Assembly (NCBI RefSeq): GCF_047948215.1
Contig: NC_134460.1
Location: 14,071,501 to 14,135,500, forward strand
Direction: 5' to 3'
Length of the DNA stretch: 64,000 nt
DNA from: Lycorma delicatula
Taxonomy: Eukaryota > Arthropoda > Insecta > Hemiptera > Fulgoridae
A model generated the notes under the pieces. It was not told where the DNA came from and made no database searches. It worked only from the letters and a program-made list of their open reading frames with translations. How positions within the stretch are numbered: the stretch's first letter is position 1; the number at the start of each line of letters is the position of its first letter. A program made the translations under genes and the position numbers. Below are positions 1 through 11,229 of this stretch, one piece after another.

Positions 1-1131
1 AAATTTTACAAGCAACTCATCGTGAATAATAATAACAAATAATATAAGCGAGTATAATATGCAACCTGTGGCACTAATAATATACTGAGTATTCAGTCTT
101 CTGTCGGGTTTACAGCTGGGTCTACTGGATTTCAGACAAACAAGCATGTCAGTACATGTCTCACTGCCGACTCGGTGCCGGCTCCGACGAATTTGCCAGT
201 CGGGCTCGTGGACACGTATCAAATAACATATTACTGAAGCAAGTTGTTTCGTCGGTTCGACAGCCGGTGATAATGCGTGTCACGGACAAGCGACCTTAGG
301 TTGCTAAAATTATGTTCGTGATCGAAGTATAAAGTAGCCTGGAAAATTTAGATGTCGCAGATGATTTAAATAATTTTTAAAAGTAGAACCCAAATATATA
401 TTTAATCTTATGTTATAAGTAAAGTGTGAAGTTTTAACATTTTAAACAAATTTTTTTTTTTAGCCCCTAAAGTTTGTTTCTTCTAAATATTATTTATCTT
501 TTTTAAAATAAATAATGATACGAGGTAAAATATTACTTGTTATACACTTATTTTATATTTTTAAACGTATTTAATTTTTTTAAAGAATTTCATTAGTAAG
601 ATATCGGTTGTATAAATTTAGTATTCTGGTGATAAATTTTACAATAATTACGTAATATATATTACAATATATATTACGATAAAATTTACAATAATTTTAC
701 AAGAAATATTAATCTGTTAATGGTATTGGTGTGACTATTTGTAAATAACTGAACGTCGTCCTTGATAATATCTATTGTACTCTTATTTACTTATCGTTTA
801 TTTATTTCATATTGAATTAGACTAATTTAAATATTTATTTATGCAAACGTTACTAAATAAAAAATATTGCTGAATGTAAAATAAATGAATAATATATCTG
901 AATTATAGTTTATAATAAAAGCAGTAATAACAATACTAATTATACAATATGGAAATTATTAATTTAAAATAAATCCTAATTATCACTAGTATAATTCTGA
1001 TAACTCAAAAAATATTTTTAATCTAAAGAGATTGATTGATTTGTATGATATTCTAAAGATTTTCCGTAGTACATTTTTATAATAAAATGATAATTAGGGG
1101 TTAAGATATTAAAGCAAAAATTAAACCTTTT
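1..1131. other. AT-rich intergenic stretch, no gene seen
   Basis: No coding frame of note. Bases 100-300 are richer in G+C than the rest but carry no motif I recognise. A short hairpin with flanking direct repeats lies at 651-678 (listed separately). Confidence 0.6.
651..678. repeat. Short inverted repeat (hairpin)
   Basis: The arms CGTAATATATA and TATATATTACG are perfect 11-bp complements around a 6-base loop. A similar stretch, ATAAA(T/A)TTTACAATAATT, occurs on each side in direct orientation. It could be the relic of a tiny foldback insertion or chance in AT-rich DNA. Confidence 0.4.
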
Positions 1132-1141
1132 ACTTCATTAT

Positions 1142-3273
1142 TGAAATGTAGATTGGGGATTAAAAACCTGAAGAAAAGTTGTCAGATGAATCGGTGGAAT
1201 TTAGAGAAGCTTGAGGAAGAGGAGGTAAAGAAGATTTTTGAGGAGGACATCGCAAGAGGTCTGAGTAAAAAAGATAAGGTAGAAAATGTAGAAGAAGAAT
1301 GGGAGAATGTTAAAAAGGAAATTCTTAAATCAGCAGAAGCAAACTTATGCGGAATAAAGAGAACTGTTAGAAAACCTTGGGTTTCAGACGATATATTGCA
1401 GCTGATGGATGAACGTAGAAAATATAAGAATGCTAATGATGAAGAAAGTAAAAGGAACTATCGGCAATTAAGAAATGCTATAAATAGGAAGTGCAAACTG
1501 GCGAAAGAAGAGTGGATTAAAGAAAAGTGTTCAGAAGTGGAAAGAGAAATGAACATTGGTAAAATAGACGGAGCATACAGGAAAGTTAAGGAAAATTTTG
1601 GGGTACATAAATTAAAATCTAATAATGTGTTAAACAAAGATGGTACACCAATATATAATACGAAAGGTAAAGTCGATAGATGGGTGGAATATATTGAAGA
1701 GTTATACGGAGGAAATGAATTAGAAAATGGTTTTATAGAGGAAGAAGAGGAAGTTGAGGAGGATGAAATGGGAGAAACAATACTGAGATCTGAATTTAAG
1801 AGAGGATTAAAAGATTTAAATGGCAGAAAGGCTCCTGGAATAGACGGAATACCTGTAGAATTACTGCGCAGTGCAGGTGAGGAAGCGATTGATAGATTAT
1901 ACAAACTGGTGTGTAATATTTATGAAAAAGGGGAATTTCCGTCAGACTTCAAAAAAAGTGTTATAGTTATGATACCAAGGAAAGCAGGGGTAGATAAATG
2001 TGAAGAATATAGAACAATTAGCTTAACTAGTCATGCATCAAAAATCTTAATTAGAATTTTATACAGAAGAATTGAGAGGAGAGTGGAAGAAGTGTTAGGA
2101 GAAGACCAATTTGGTTTCAGGAAAAGTATAGGGACAAGGGAAGCAATTTTAGGCCTCAGATTAATAGTAGAAGGAAGATTAAAGAAAAACAAACCGACAT
2201 ACTTGGCGTTTATAGACCTAGAAAAGGCTTTCGATAACGTAGATTGGAATAAAATGTTCAGCATTTTAAAAAAAATTAGGGTTCAAATACAGAGATAGAA
2301 GAACAATTGCTAACATGTACAGGAACCAAACAGCAACAATAACAATTGAAGAACATAAGAAAGAAGCCCTAATAAGAAAGGGAGTCCGACAAGGATGTTC
2401 CCTATCTCCGTTACTTTTTAATCTTTACATGGAACTAGCAGTTAATGATGTTAAAGAATAATTTAGATTCGGAGTAGCAGTACAAGGTGAAAAGATAAAG
2501 ATGCTACGATTTGTTGATGATATAGTAATTCTAGCCGAGAGTAAAAAGGATTTAGAAGAAACAATGAACGGCATAGATGAAGTCCTACGCAAGAATTATC
2601 GCATGAAAATAACAAGAACAAAACAAAAGTAATGAAATGTAGTAGAAATAACAAAGATGGGCCACTGAATGTGAAAATAAGAGGAGAAAAGATTATGGAG
2701 GTAGAAGAATTTTGTTATTTGGGAAGTAAAATTACTAAAGATGGACGAAGCAGGAGCGATATAAAATGCCGAATAGCACAAGCTAAACGAGCCTTCAGTA
2801 AGAAATATAATTTGTTTACATCAAAAATTAATTTAAATCTCAGGAAAAGATTTTTGAAAGTGTATGTTTGGAGTGTCGCTTTATATGGAAGTGAAACTTG
2901 GACAATCGGAGTATCCGAGAAGAAAAGATTAGAAGCTTTTGAAATGCGGTGCTATAGGAGAATGTTAAAAATCAGATGGGTGGATAAAGTGACAAATGAA
3001 GAGGTATTGCGGCAAATAGATGAAGAAAGAAGCATTTGGAAAAATATAGTTAAAAGAAGAGACAGACTTATAGGCCACATACTAAGGCATCCTGGAATAG
3101 TCGCTTTAATTTTGGAAGGACAGGTAGAAGGGAAAAATTGTGTAGGCAGGCCACGTTTGGAGTATGTAAAACAAATTGTTGGGGATGTAGGATGTAGAGG
3201 GTATACTGAAATGAAACGACTAGCACTAGATAGGGAATCTTGGAGAGCTGCATCAAACCAGTCAAATGACTGA
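1142..3273 (+). pseudogene. Reverse transcriptase pseudogene of family A copy 1
   Basis: The product is a LINE reverse transcriptase that would copy its own RNA at a nicked chromosomal site. The first open stretch (1141-2298, 385 codons) holds a charged pre-RT linker, the KAPGIDGIP motif near residue 230, DQFGFRK, and the catalytic-aspartate motif FIDLEKAFD near residue 360. A frameshift in an A-run at about 2270 moves the frame. The next part keeps GVRQGCSLSPLLFN, has a TAA stop near 2459, and reads FVDD where other copies have FADD (both aspartates kept). One lost A near 2610 shifts the frame again, and 2632-3273 encodes the C-terminal region with GSETW and FEMRCYRRML. Three lesions make it non-functional. 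The family resembles insect elements annotated 'endonuclease-reverse transcriptase' (RTE/CR1-like); I cannot fix the clade without a tree. Confidence 0.9.
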
Positions 3274-3288
3274 AGACAAAAAAAAAAA
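1142..3288 (+). mobile_element. Family A LINE, 5'-truncated copy 1
   Basis: This non-LTR retrotransposon copy is flanked by the exact 10-bp repeat ACTTCATTAT at 1132-1141 and 3289-3298, the target-site duplication expected of target-primed reverse transcription. It ends with CAGTCAAATGACTGAAGAC and about 12 A's. The 5' end falls in the linker between the (missing) endonuclease and the reverse transcriptase, so the copy is 5' truncated. It is the longest copy in the window and the only one keeping most of the pre-RT linker. Confidence 0.92.
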
Positions 3289-3298
3289 ACTTCATTAT

Positions 3299-5444
3299 AT
3301 TTCTGTTAACACGGTAAAAGAAAACATCTCCGAGTTCAGATTTATATACTAATCGTATATTTAATGAATTATCTATGACCTATATATACTTATTATTTAA
3401 AAATTTTATTAGTTTATTATTATTGCTGTAATTAGCTTAAATTAGCATATTTAATGAAGTGTTATGATTTTTGATTATTTTGGCTGTCGATATTTTATTA
3501 TCAAAAGTTAAATAAATATGCTTTCAAGAAAGAAAAGTTATTATTATTCAAAGTCTGCTAAAAGAGTGATATCTCGGTCCTCTGGAACAGCTGAAGTGCG
3601 TTATTCTCGGTAAGCTGCTGACGTAAAGAGAGCTACGCCCAGACTCGAGCTGCAATAAATTTGCAACGCGAGTTGCAGTTAAATTCCTCATGACTTCATA
3701 CTGATGTCATTGCGAGCTATCGTGGTCGCATAAGGATAGAAGTGGCTTTAGCTATAATCTACAGATTAAGTACACAGATTACGGACATGTTGTCGCCATG
3801 ACAAAAGATTTGTTCGTATTGTCATGCTTGGAAATGGAAACCGAAAGACTCCTACCCCATTTTTTGTGGCTCAGTGTAATTTCTAACCGATCTCAAATTT
3901 TGTGATTAAATTTACAAAAATAGAACAAGGAAATAAAGTCGTTACTATGGAAATCAGTCGTTATTAAAAAATAATTTTCGAATAATCGGACAATTAAAAA
4001 GGAAAGATTATCTTGGAAAAATAAATGTTTTTTGGAGAAAAAAAGGGTATTGGAATATTAATAATTTTGGAAATTTTGCGTTGGAAATTTTGACTTCATA
4101 CTCTTCAAACCTATCGAAATGCCACCGAAAAAAAAAAAAAGTATTTATTTGTCGTATAACTCCTGTACCAAAAAAAAGTCGCTATCCGCGCATCGGTAAC
4201 ACTTGAACAACGGAAGCTTCGTCTATAGCAGGAGCGTATCAGAACTTCTACGTCGAGAATTAGGGAAATTTGGAGGAAAGACAGCTTTTCAGGCTTTAAT
4301 TATTTATGAGCAGTATTCACACAATAATGTTAGGGGTATGCTACCCCTAACCGACTAGTATATATAATTTAATTTCTGTTGATTGGATGGCCGAAGATAG
4401 CTGCGTACCTTCTTCAAGTAATGAATGTACCTTCAACTTGTTACAACAAGCGTTAGATCGCCAGGACAGGTCGATTAAACACATCCTGGTCTGGCGATAT
4501 AATTAATAATTCCAATTAATAACAAACACTGCGAAAAAATAATACAGATTATACAATACTTTTCATTTATAATTCAATGAATATTATCTTACTATCTTCA
4601 AAGAAGTTGTTACAGTAATTAAGTCAGTTTTTCTACGAATTTATGTTTTTTTTTTAATATTTATTTTATTGTTACATTATGATCGCGTTGACAGTTTATT
4701 AGATTTTGGTGTGATTACATGATGAAAAATCGCTGCAACGTGCTGCAGTCGGAATTCAACAATTTTCACGAATTTTTTCTACTTTATATCTAAATTAACT
4801 GTTATTTCATCACCATTTCCATTTTTTCATCGGTATTTACAGGTAAATAGTGTACAATAAAAAAAAATGGTTTTGTTCAGGGAATAGATTTTTAATTGAA
4901 TCATGTACCCAGAAAAACTTTTTTTTTGAAGTATGATGATCCTTTAAATGACGTGCTACGAAGTTTCAGAAGCGTTCGTTTAGTTATTTGTCGCCGATCG
5001 AATAAAGAAAATAGTTTTTGGTATTTCCTAAAAAAAAAAAAAAAAAATGGATAGAATTAAATTTTAAGGTATTATAAATTTTAATCTAGACAAACAAACA
5101 AAAAGAGTTAGATTCCACTCTAAAGGATTCTTACACACCTTTAACTACCTTAACACACAATGGTTTTTATACATAACGTAGAAGAAGTAACAAATTGAAA
5201 CAAAAAAAATTAATATGAAAAATACACGAATTTATAAAATCGATTACTTTCACAACTTAATTCTATGGGCCTTGATTTAAGGTGTACCGATTGAAAACTG
5301 ACATTAGTGTTTCTTAACACAAAACGAAAGAGTACCGAATATTCTTATAAAATTTTTAACCGAGTTTTAAATATTTAATCCGGTATTTTATACGACGCAA
5401 ATAAATTTCATGATTTCAATTTTTAATTCATTATAACATTTAGG
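3299..5444. other. AT-rich intergenic stretch with a Helitron-like hairpin
   Basis: No coding gene is visible. Bases 3560-3850 and 4180-4260 are relatively GC-rich and look like old repeat DNA of unknown class. A hairpin followed by CTAG-T lies at 4329-4359 (separate entry). Several A/T homopolymers occur at 4125-4140, 4646-4656 and 5030-5047. Confidence 0.5.
4329..4359 (+). repeat. Possible Helitron 3' terminus (hairpin + CTAG/T)
   Basis: GTTAGGGGTA and TACCCCTAAC form a perfect 10-bp stem around a 3-base loop (4329-4351). CTAG follows at 4355-4358 and then a T. Helitrons typically end with a short GC-rich hairpin a few bases before CTRR, inserted in front of T. The upstream 5' terminus was not identified and no Rep/helicase coding is present, so a non-autonomous element or a chance hairpin are both possible. 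Confidence 0.35.
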
Positions 5445-6657
5445 TGCAGCTCTCTAAGATTCCCTATCTAGTGCTAGTCGTTTCATTTCAGTATACCCTC
5501 TACATCCTACATCCCTAACAATTTGTTTTACATATTCCAAACGTGGCCTGCCTACACAATTTTTCCCTTCTACCTGTCCTTCCAAAATTAAAGCGACTAT
5601 TCCAGGATGCCTTAGTATGTGGCCTATAAGTCTGTCTCTTCTTTTAACTATATTTTTCCAAATGCTTCTTTCTTCATCTATTTGCCACAATACCTCTTCA
5701 TTTGTCACTTTATCCACCCATCTGATTTTTAACATTCTCCTATAGCACCACATTTCAAAAGCTTCTAACCTTTTCTTCTCAGATACTCCGATCGTCCAAG
5801 TTTCACTTCCATATAAAACGACACTCCAAACATACACTTTCAAAAATCTTTTCCTGACATTTAAATTAATTTTTGATGTAAACAACTTATATTTCTTACT
5901 GAAGGCTCGTTTAGCTTGTGCTATTCGGCATTTTATATCGCTCCTGCTTCGTCCATCTTTAGTAATTTTACTTCCCAAATAACAAAATTCTTCTACCTCC
6001 ATAATCTTTTCTCCTCCTATTTTCACATTCAGCGGTCCATCTTTGTTATTTCTACTACATTTCATTACTTTTGTTTTGTTCTTGTTATTTTCACGCGATA
6101 GTTCTTGCGTAGGACTTCATCTATGCCGCGTTCATTGTTTCTTCTAAATCCTTTTTACTCTCGGCTAGAATTACTATATCATCAGCAAATAGTAGCATTT
6201 TTATCTTTTCACCTTGTACTGTTACTCCGAATCTAAATTGTTCTTTAACATCATTAACTGCTAGTTCCATGTAAAGATTAAAAAGTAACGGAGATAGAGA
6301 ACATCCTTGTCGGACTCCCTTTCTTATTATGGCTTCTTTCTTATGTTCTTCAATTGCTACTGTTGCTGTTTGGTTCCTGTACATGTTAGCAATTGTTCTT
6401 CTATCTCTGTATTTGAACCCTAATTTTTTTAAAATGCTGAACATTTTATTCCAGTCTACGTTATCGAATGCCTTTTCTAGGTTTATAAACGCCACGTATG
6501 TCGGTTTGTTTTTCTTTAATCTTCCTTCTACTATTAATCTGAGGCCTAAAATTGCTTCCCTTGTCCCTATACTTTTCCTGAAACCAAATTGGTCTTCTCC
6601 TAACACTTCCTCCACTCTCCTCTCAATTCTTCTGTATAGAATTCTAGTTAAGATTTT
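5445..6657 (-). mobile_element. Family A LINE, copy 2 truncated at both ends
   Basis: This copy aligns with the other family A copies from the C-terminal region to the RT palm, but lacks the last ~40 bp and the poly-A tail: sequence breaks at 5445 inside TGCAGCTCTC. At the other end it stops inside GTTAAGATTTT and runs straight into a palindrome and ATCTTAAA repeats. Missing the 3' end is unusual for target-primed insertion, so a later deletion or rearrangement is likely. Confidence 0.85.
5454..6657 (-). pseudogene. Reverse transcriptase pseudogene of family A copy 2
   Basis: Read right to left, 6657-6121 encodes the RT palm: DQFGFRK, FINLEKAFD (in place of FIDLEKAFD, so the first catalytic aspartate is changed to N), GVRQGCSLSPLLFN and FADD. 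Two small indels between 6065 and 6127 shift the frame. 6065-5454 then encodes the C-terminal region with FCYLGSKIT, GSETW and FEMWCYRRML, open to the truncated edge. The lost aspartate and frameshifts make it inactive. Confidence 0.85.
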
Positions 6658-6707
6658 CAAAAATCTTAACTAAAATCTTAAATCTTAAATCTTAAAATCT
6701 TAAAACA
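6647..6707. repeat. Palindrome plus ATCTTAAA tandem repeats at LINE junction
   Basis: GTTAAGATTTT and AAAATCTTAAC are perfect complements centred near 6658. The left arm is LINE sequence and the right arm is its inverted copy. About five degenerate TAAA(A)TCT units follow to 6707. This looks like a fold-back event with slippage at the truncated 5' end of LINE copy 2. Confidence 0.7.
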
Positions 6708-8445
6708 ATTAGATTACGTATAACAGGTGGTACTTTAATTAAATCTTTTCTTTTTTTTATTTATTGTCCGATTTTTTCAGAAATAAAAGCCTTTCTAATA
6801 TCTTATCTCGAATTCTAATTGTAATCGATCTTTCAATCATCGGTCTTGAATGATTTATTGTTTTACTTACCTCCTAGTGAAACAATCTTGGTGGTCTTTA
6901 TTTCTAGTAGCAACCAACTTTAATAGTCTGCTTGAACAGTTTATTTGTCTCTGCATGTGGTTATAACAAACCAGCTGCTTTGTTTCTAGTGTTAGAAAGA
7001 GAATAGATCCTTTAATAACATACTGTGTAATGTTTTCATTACATCTCTTCGTAGATTACGTAACGGGTGCGCATAAAGTTTTATATATTTATACTCCACT
7101 ATCCTTGTACGTACTTGGAGAAGTCTTATTTAAAGTAATTCAAACATTTGATTTAAATTATACGTCATAATATACTAGACTATTAATAAATAATACGATT
7201 TTTTTATTTAATATCTTGTTTACCCCGATACAATTATTTTTTTTTTCTAAAATTCTTTAGGCAAGAATTTTTACGAATGTTCTACTTTCCTGCTACTGTG
7301 TATCCTGTATCATTAACTGAAATTTGACAGAATGGTTTAATTGAATACTTACGAGATGGGTGATGTTACTCTTTTAGGAATCGTAATCCTAGTGACACTT
7401 TTATTTAGAAAGAAGGAAAAACAATTTGTTTCACCATTCATTTTAATCGGTTAACGTTAAATATTTCTTTAATAATGTGTATTTAGACGCGTGTGTGGAT
7501 TCCCTTTTTTTTGAAGATGTCTTTGAACCCATCCTTACAGTGTATATTTCTTTTTGCGACCCTTATCTGGCGTAGAGCCGCTTCCTTGCTAACTATTATT
7601 TTTCCTTATTCTTGATCCTTTCTGTATTAAATTTTGCCACCTTCTATCTAAGGTAGTAAGGATCAATAATCTAATAGGAAATTATATATTAGTGAATGGT
7701 ATTTAATGAGAGAACAGTATACAGGAAATTAAAAAAACTAATCAGTAAAATATATTAAAATAATAAACAATAATTACGGAAACATAAAAAGTTGTATTTC
7801 TAACTATATTCATAGATTAAAATTAAAAAAAAAAATACAAAGCTTTGTCGTTTTAGGTAATCCCAATATAAACTTAAATTACCTTAAAACAGTTAAAACG
7901 GTTAAAACTAACGACTTAGATTATCCAGAAGTGGGAAATTTTAAGCGTGAAAATAAATTGACGTTTATTTGGAATTACCTAAAACGATTTCTTCTTTTGA
8001 TCAATCAACAGTTATTTTTATTTTTTACTTTATTCTACACATGCTTCTTAAAGTAATAATTTTATTTTATTTTTATTTTTTTTTTTTTTAGTGATTTGTA
8101 ATTAATTTTCTTTGTACATTAAAAATCGTATTATTATTATTAAAAAATGCAAATCCACCTTACCAGCAAATTAAATGTGAAATTGAAGATGTTTCAGTCT
8201 TTGGACCATCGTCAGGAGTGTAAAATAATATTATAAAATAAAGTCAAAGAATTAAAATATTAAGCTGTGACTACATTGAAATATACAGTGTAATCGGGTG
8301 GAATAGAATGACATTAACGAGAACTATGTTAGAATGATATCTTATTTATATAATTATCTCTTTACATCTGTATTTAGGGCGTGTTTAAACAATTTATCAT
8401 CTTAAAAAAAATTTGCTTTTTAATTGGATTTTTATGATTATTGTA
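6708..8445. other. AT-rich intergenic stretch
   Basis: No coding frame that I trust. At 8190-8215 the minus strand reads CTGACGATGGTCC followed by AAAGACTGAAACATC, a pattern often seen in 3' regions of Penelope-like elements. No protein match was seen nearby, so I leave it unassigned. Confidence 0.5.
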
Positions 8446-8449
8446 AATG

Positions 8450-8839
8450 TGACCTCCTCTATGAATCATGAGACCTTGCCGTTGGGGCTTGAGTGCTCAG
8501 GGATACAGAGTAGCTGGACCGAAGGTACAACCATATCGGAGAGGTATCTGTTGAGAGACAGACTAAGGAATGATTCCTGAAAGAGGGCAGCAGCTATTTC
8601 AGTAGTTGTTAGGGGCGTGAGTCAGAATGACTTAAACGGCCATATCAACATCACTCAATCCTCTTGAGTACTGCGCAGCTGAAAGCAATGGAAAACTATA
8701 GCTGCTTTTTTCCAAGAAAATGTGGCTGTCTGGATTTTCATATAACAATGATGAATACTGAAATGAAATGACTAGCACTAGATAGGGAATCTTGGAGAGT
8801 TGCATCAAACCAGTCAAATGACTGAAGACAAAAAAAAAA
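8450..8839 (+). mobile_element. SINE-like internally deleted derivative of family A LINE
   Basis: The last ~85 bp (8755-8839) is the family A 3' end, from ACTGAAATGAAA to TGACTGAAGAC plus a short A-tail. It is joined directly to about 300 bp (8450-8754) of non-coding, relatively GC-rich sequence with GCTCAGGGATACAGAGTAGC and a GGGCAGCAGC block. From memory this resembles the 5' leader of related insect LINEs, which would make the copy a leader-plus-tail derivative lacking the whole ORF. The 3' part is certain; the leader identity is a recollection I could not check. No clear TSD was found. Confidence 0.6.
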
Positions 8840-8896
8840 GTGATATTTTTCTAAATTAGATATTTAATAATTATAAAAGTCTAAAATTTTCATAAA

Positions 8897-9121
8897 AGGG
8901 AGATCTAAGGTTCAGATCCTTTTAAAAGGATTTGACTGCTAAATCGTAGATACTGCTGTTCTTTGGTGGTTGGGTTTCAATTAATCACACATCTCAGGAA
9001 CGATCGACCTGAGACTGTACAAAACTACAACTCTTCATTTACATTCATAGATATCATCATTCATCCACTGAAGTAATACCTTACGTGGTTCCGAGACTGA
9101 ACAGAAAAAGAGAGAAGGCTT
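8897..9121 (+). mobile_element. SINE-A copy, 5'-truncated
   Basis: This matches the body and tail of the tRNA-derived SINE seen at 17.4, 21.4 and 44.6 kb, including TTCTTTGGTGGTTGGGTTTC, the cytosine-poor middle, and the tail CTGAACAGAAAAAGA. The tRNA-like head with box A is missing, and only a remnant near box B (AAGGTTCAGATCC) remains. It lies 57 bp after the LINE derivative. Confidence 0.75.
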
Positions 9122-9482
9122 CATTACCTAGCGCGTTTCAATTTCTTATTTAGGGCTCCAATTTCGTATTTCATTGACGTACCGAAATTTAAATAAATTG
9201 TAAAACAAAATATGTATATATATATATATATATATTTAAGTTTATTTTCCTCTTGATTGGATAAAATTAAATATATAAAGACATATGTTACTTAAAAATA
9301 TTACCTTTATTAATTTCTTGGGTTAACCAATCAACTATACAAACTTATAAATTAAATACAAAACGTTTCACTTACATTAAAACGTTCCTCTAACCTTACT
9401 CAGGTGACAGATTCATATACGTTCATACACACATCATACAAAATTCTCTTACATTCTAGGACATTAACTGGTCTAGTCATTC
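9122..9482. other. AT-rich spacer with (TA)n
   Basis: No gene. A short (TA)n microsatellite sits at about 9211-9234. Confidence 0.6.
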
Positions 9483-10990
9483 TTTTTTTTTTTTTTTGTC
9501 TTCAGTCATTTGACTGGTTTGATGCAGCTCTCCAAGATTCCCTATCTAGTGCTAGTCGTTTCATTTCAGTATACCCTCTACATCCTACATCCCCAACAAT
9601 TTGTTTTACATACTCCAAACGTGGCCTGCCTACACAATTTTTCCCTTCTACCTGTCCTTCCAATATTAAAGCGACTATTCCAGGATGCCTTAGTATGTGG
9701 CCTATAAGTCTGTCTCTTCTTTTAACTATATTTTTCCAAATGCTTCTTTCTTCATCTATTTGCCGCAATACCTCTTCATTTGTCACTTTATCCACCCATC
9801 TGATTTTTAACATTCTCCTATAGCACCACATTTCAAAAGCTTCTAACCTTTTCTTCTCAGATACTCCGATCGTCCAAGTTTCACTTCCATGTAAAACGAC
9901 AATCCAAACATACACTTTCAAAAATCTTTTCCTGACATTTAAATTCATTTTTGATGTAAACAAATTATATTTCTTACTGAAGGCTCGTTTAGCTTGTGCT
10001 ATTCGGCATTTTATATCGCTCCTGCTTCGTCCATCTTTAGTAATTTTACTTCCAAAATAACAAAATTCTTCTACCTCCATAATCTTTTCTCCTCCTATTT
10101 TCACATTCAGCGGTCCATCTTTGTTATTTCTACTACATTTCATTACTTTTGTTTTGTTCTTGTTTATTTTCACGCGATAGTTCTTGCGTAGGACTTCATC
10201 TATGCCGTTCATTGTTTCTTCTAAATCCTTTTTACTCTCGGCTAGAATTACTATATCATCAGCAAATCGTAGCATCTTTATCTTTTCACCTTGTACTGTT
10301 ACTCCGAATCTAAATTGTTCTTTAACATCATTAACTGCTAGTTCCATGTAAAGATTAAAAAGTAACGGAGATAGGGAACATCCTTGTCGGACTCCCTTTC
10401 TTATTAGGGCTTCTTTCTTATGTTCTTCAATTGTTATTGTTGCTGTTTGGTTCCTGTACATGTTAGCAATTGTTCTTCTATCTCTGTATTTGAACCCTAA
10501 TTTTTTTTAAATGCTGAACATTTTATTCCAGTCTACGTTATCGAAAGCCTTTTCTAGGTCTATAAACGCCAAGTATGTTGGTTTGTTTTTCTTTAATCTT
10601 CCTTCTACTATTAATCTGAGGCCTAAAATTGCTTCCCTTGTCCCTATACTTTTCCTGAAACCAAATTGGTCTTCTCCTAACACTTCTTCCACTCTCCTCT
10701 CAATTCTTCTGTATAAAATTCTAGTTAAGATTTTTGATGCATGACTAGTTAAACTAATTGTTCTGTATTCTTCACATTTATCTGCCCCTGCTTTCTTTGG
10801 TATCATAACTATAACACTTTTTTTGAAGTCTGATGGAAATTCCCCATTTTCATAAATAATACACACCAGTTTGTATAATCTATCAATCGCTTCCTCACCT
10901 GCACTGCGCAGTAATTCTACAGGTATTACGTCTATTCCAGGAGCCTTTCTGCCATTTAAATCTTTTAATGCTCTCTTAAATTCAGATCTC
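9483..10990 (-). mobile_element. Family A LINE, 5'-truncated copy 3
   Basis: The poly-T tail (minus-strand poly-A) is at 9483-9497, followed by the usual GTCTTCAGTCATTTGACTGG. The 5' end stops just after CAGATCTC at 10990, exactly where the copy at 23.3-24.9 kb also stops. The flanks CTAGTCATTC and CTACTCATCC match at 8 of 10 positions and could be an imperfect TSD. Confidence 0.9.
9502..10990 (-). pseudogene. Reverse transcriptase pseudogene of family A copy 3
   Basis: The frame enters at the truncated 5' end (10990) with KAPGIDVIP, DQFGFRK and FIDLEKAFD. It shifts once in the T-run at about 10500-10508, then stays open to the natural stop at 9502 (319 codons: GVRQGCSLSPLLFN, FADD, FCYFGSKIT, GSETW, FEMWCYRRML). 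All catalytic aspartates are kept, so the only coding lesion besides the truncation is this one frameshift. Confidence 0.88.
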
Positions 10991-11229
10991 CTACTCATCC
11001 TAGATAACAATATTTTATCCCGACCTTGTTGCAATACATCCCCCTACTTATACATGACTCATCTTATCTTTAGATAATTATCTCTTTATATAACCCGATT
11101 ACTATTTCCTTTGTATTGAAAACTTTACAATGGACATATTTTTCTAAAAAAATTACAAACATTAAATATTATTTTCCTTAAAACTAGATTTGCAATATAA
11201 ATATGTTTCTTTAAATTAAATTAACATAT
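10991..11229. other. Spacer, no gene seen
   Basis: AT-rich sequence between LINE copy 3 and the Penelope-like fragment. The fragment may extend into it, but I see no readable frame. Confidence 0.5.

Noticed and set aside
5916..6101. Recurrent antisense frame (about 61-65 codons, starting MCYSAFYIAPASS) at many loci
   Set aside because: It is the reverse strand of the LINE RT C-terminal region and recurs only because the LINE recurs; no independent evidence of coding.
9510..9707. Recurrent antisense frame starting MTGLMQLSKIPYLVLV
   Set aside because: Shadow of the LINE 3' coding end, present wherever that end is.
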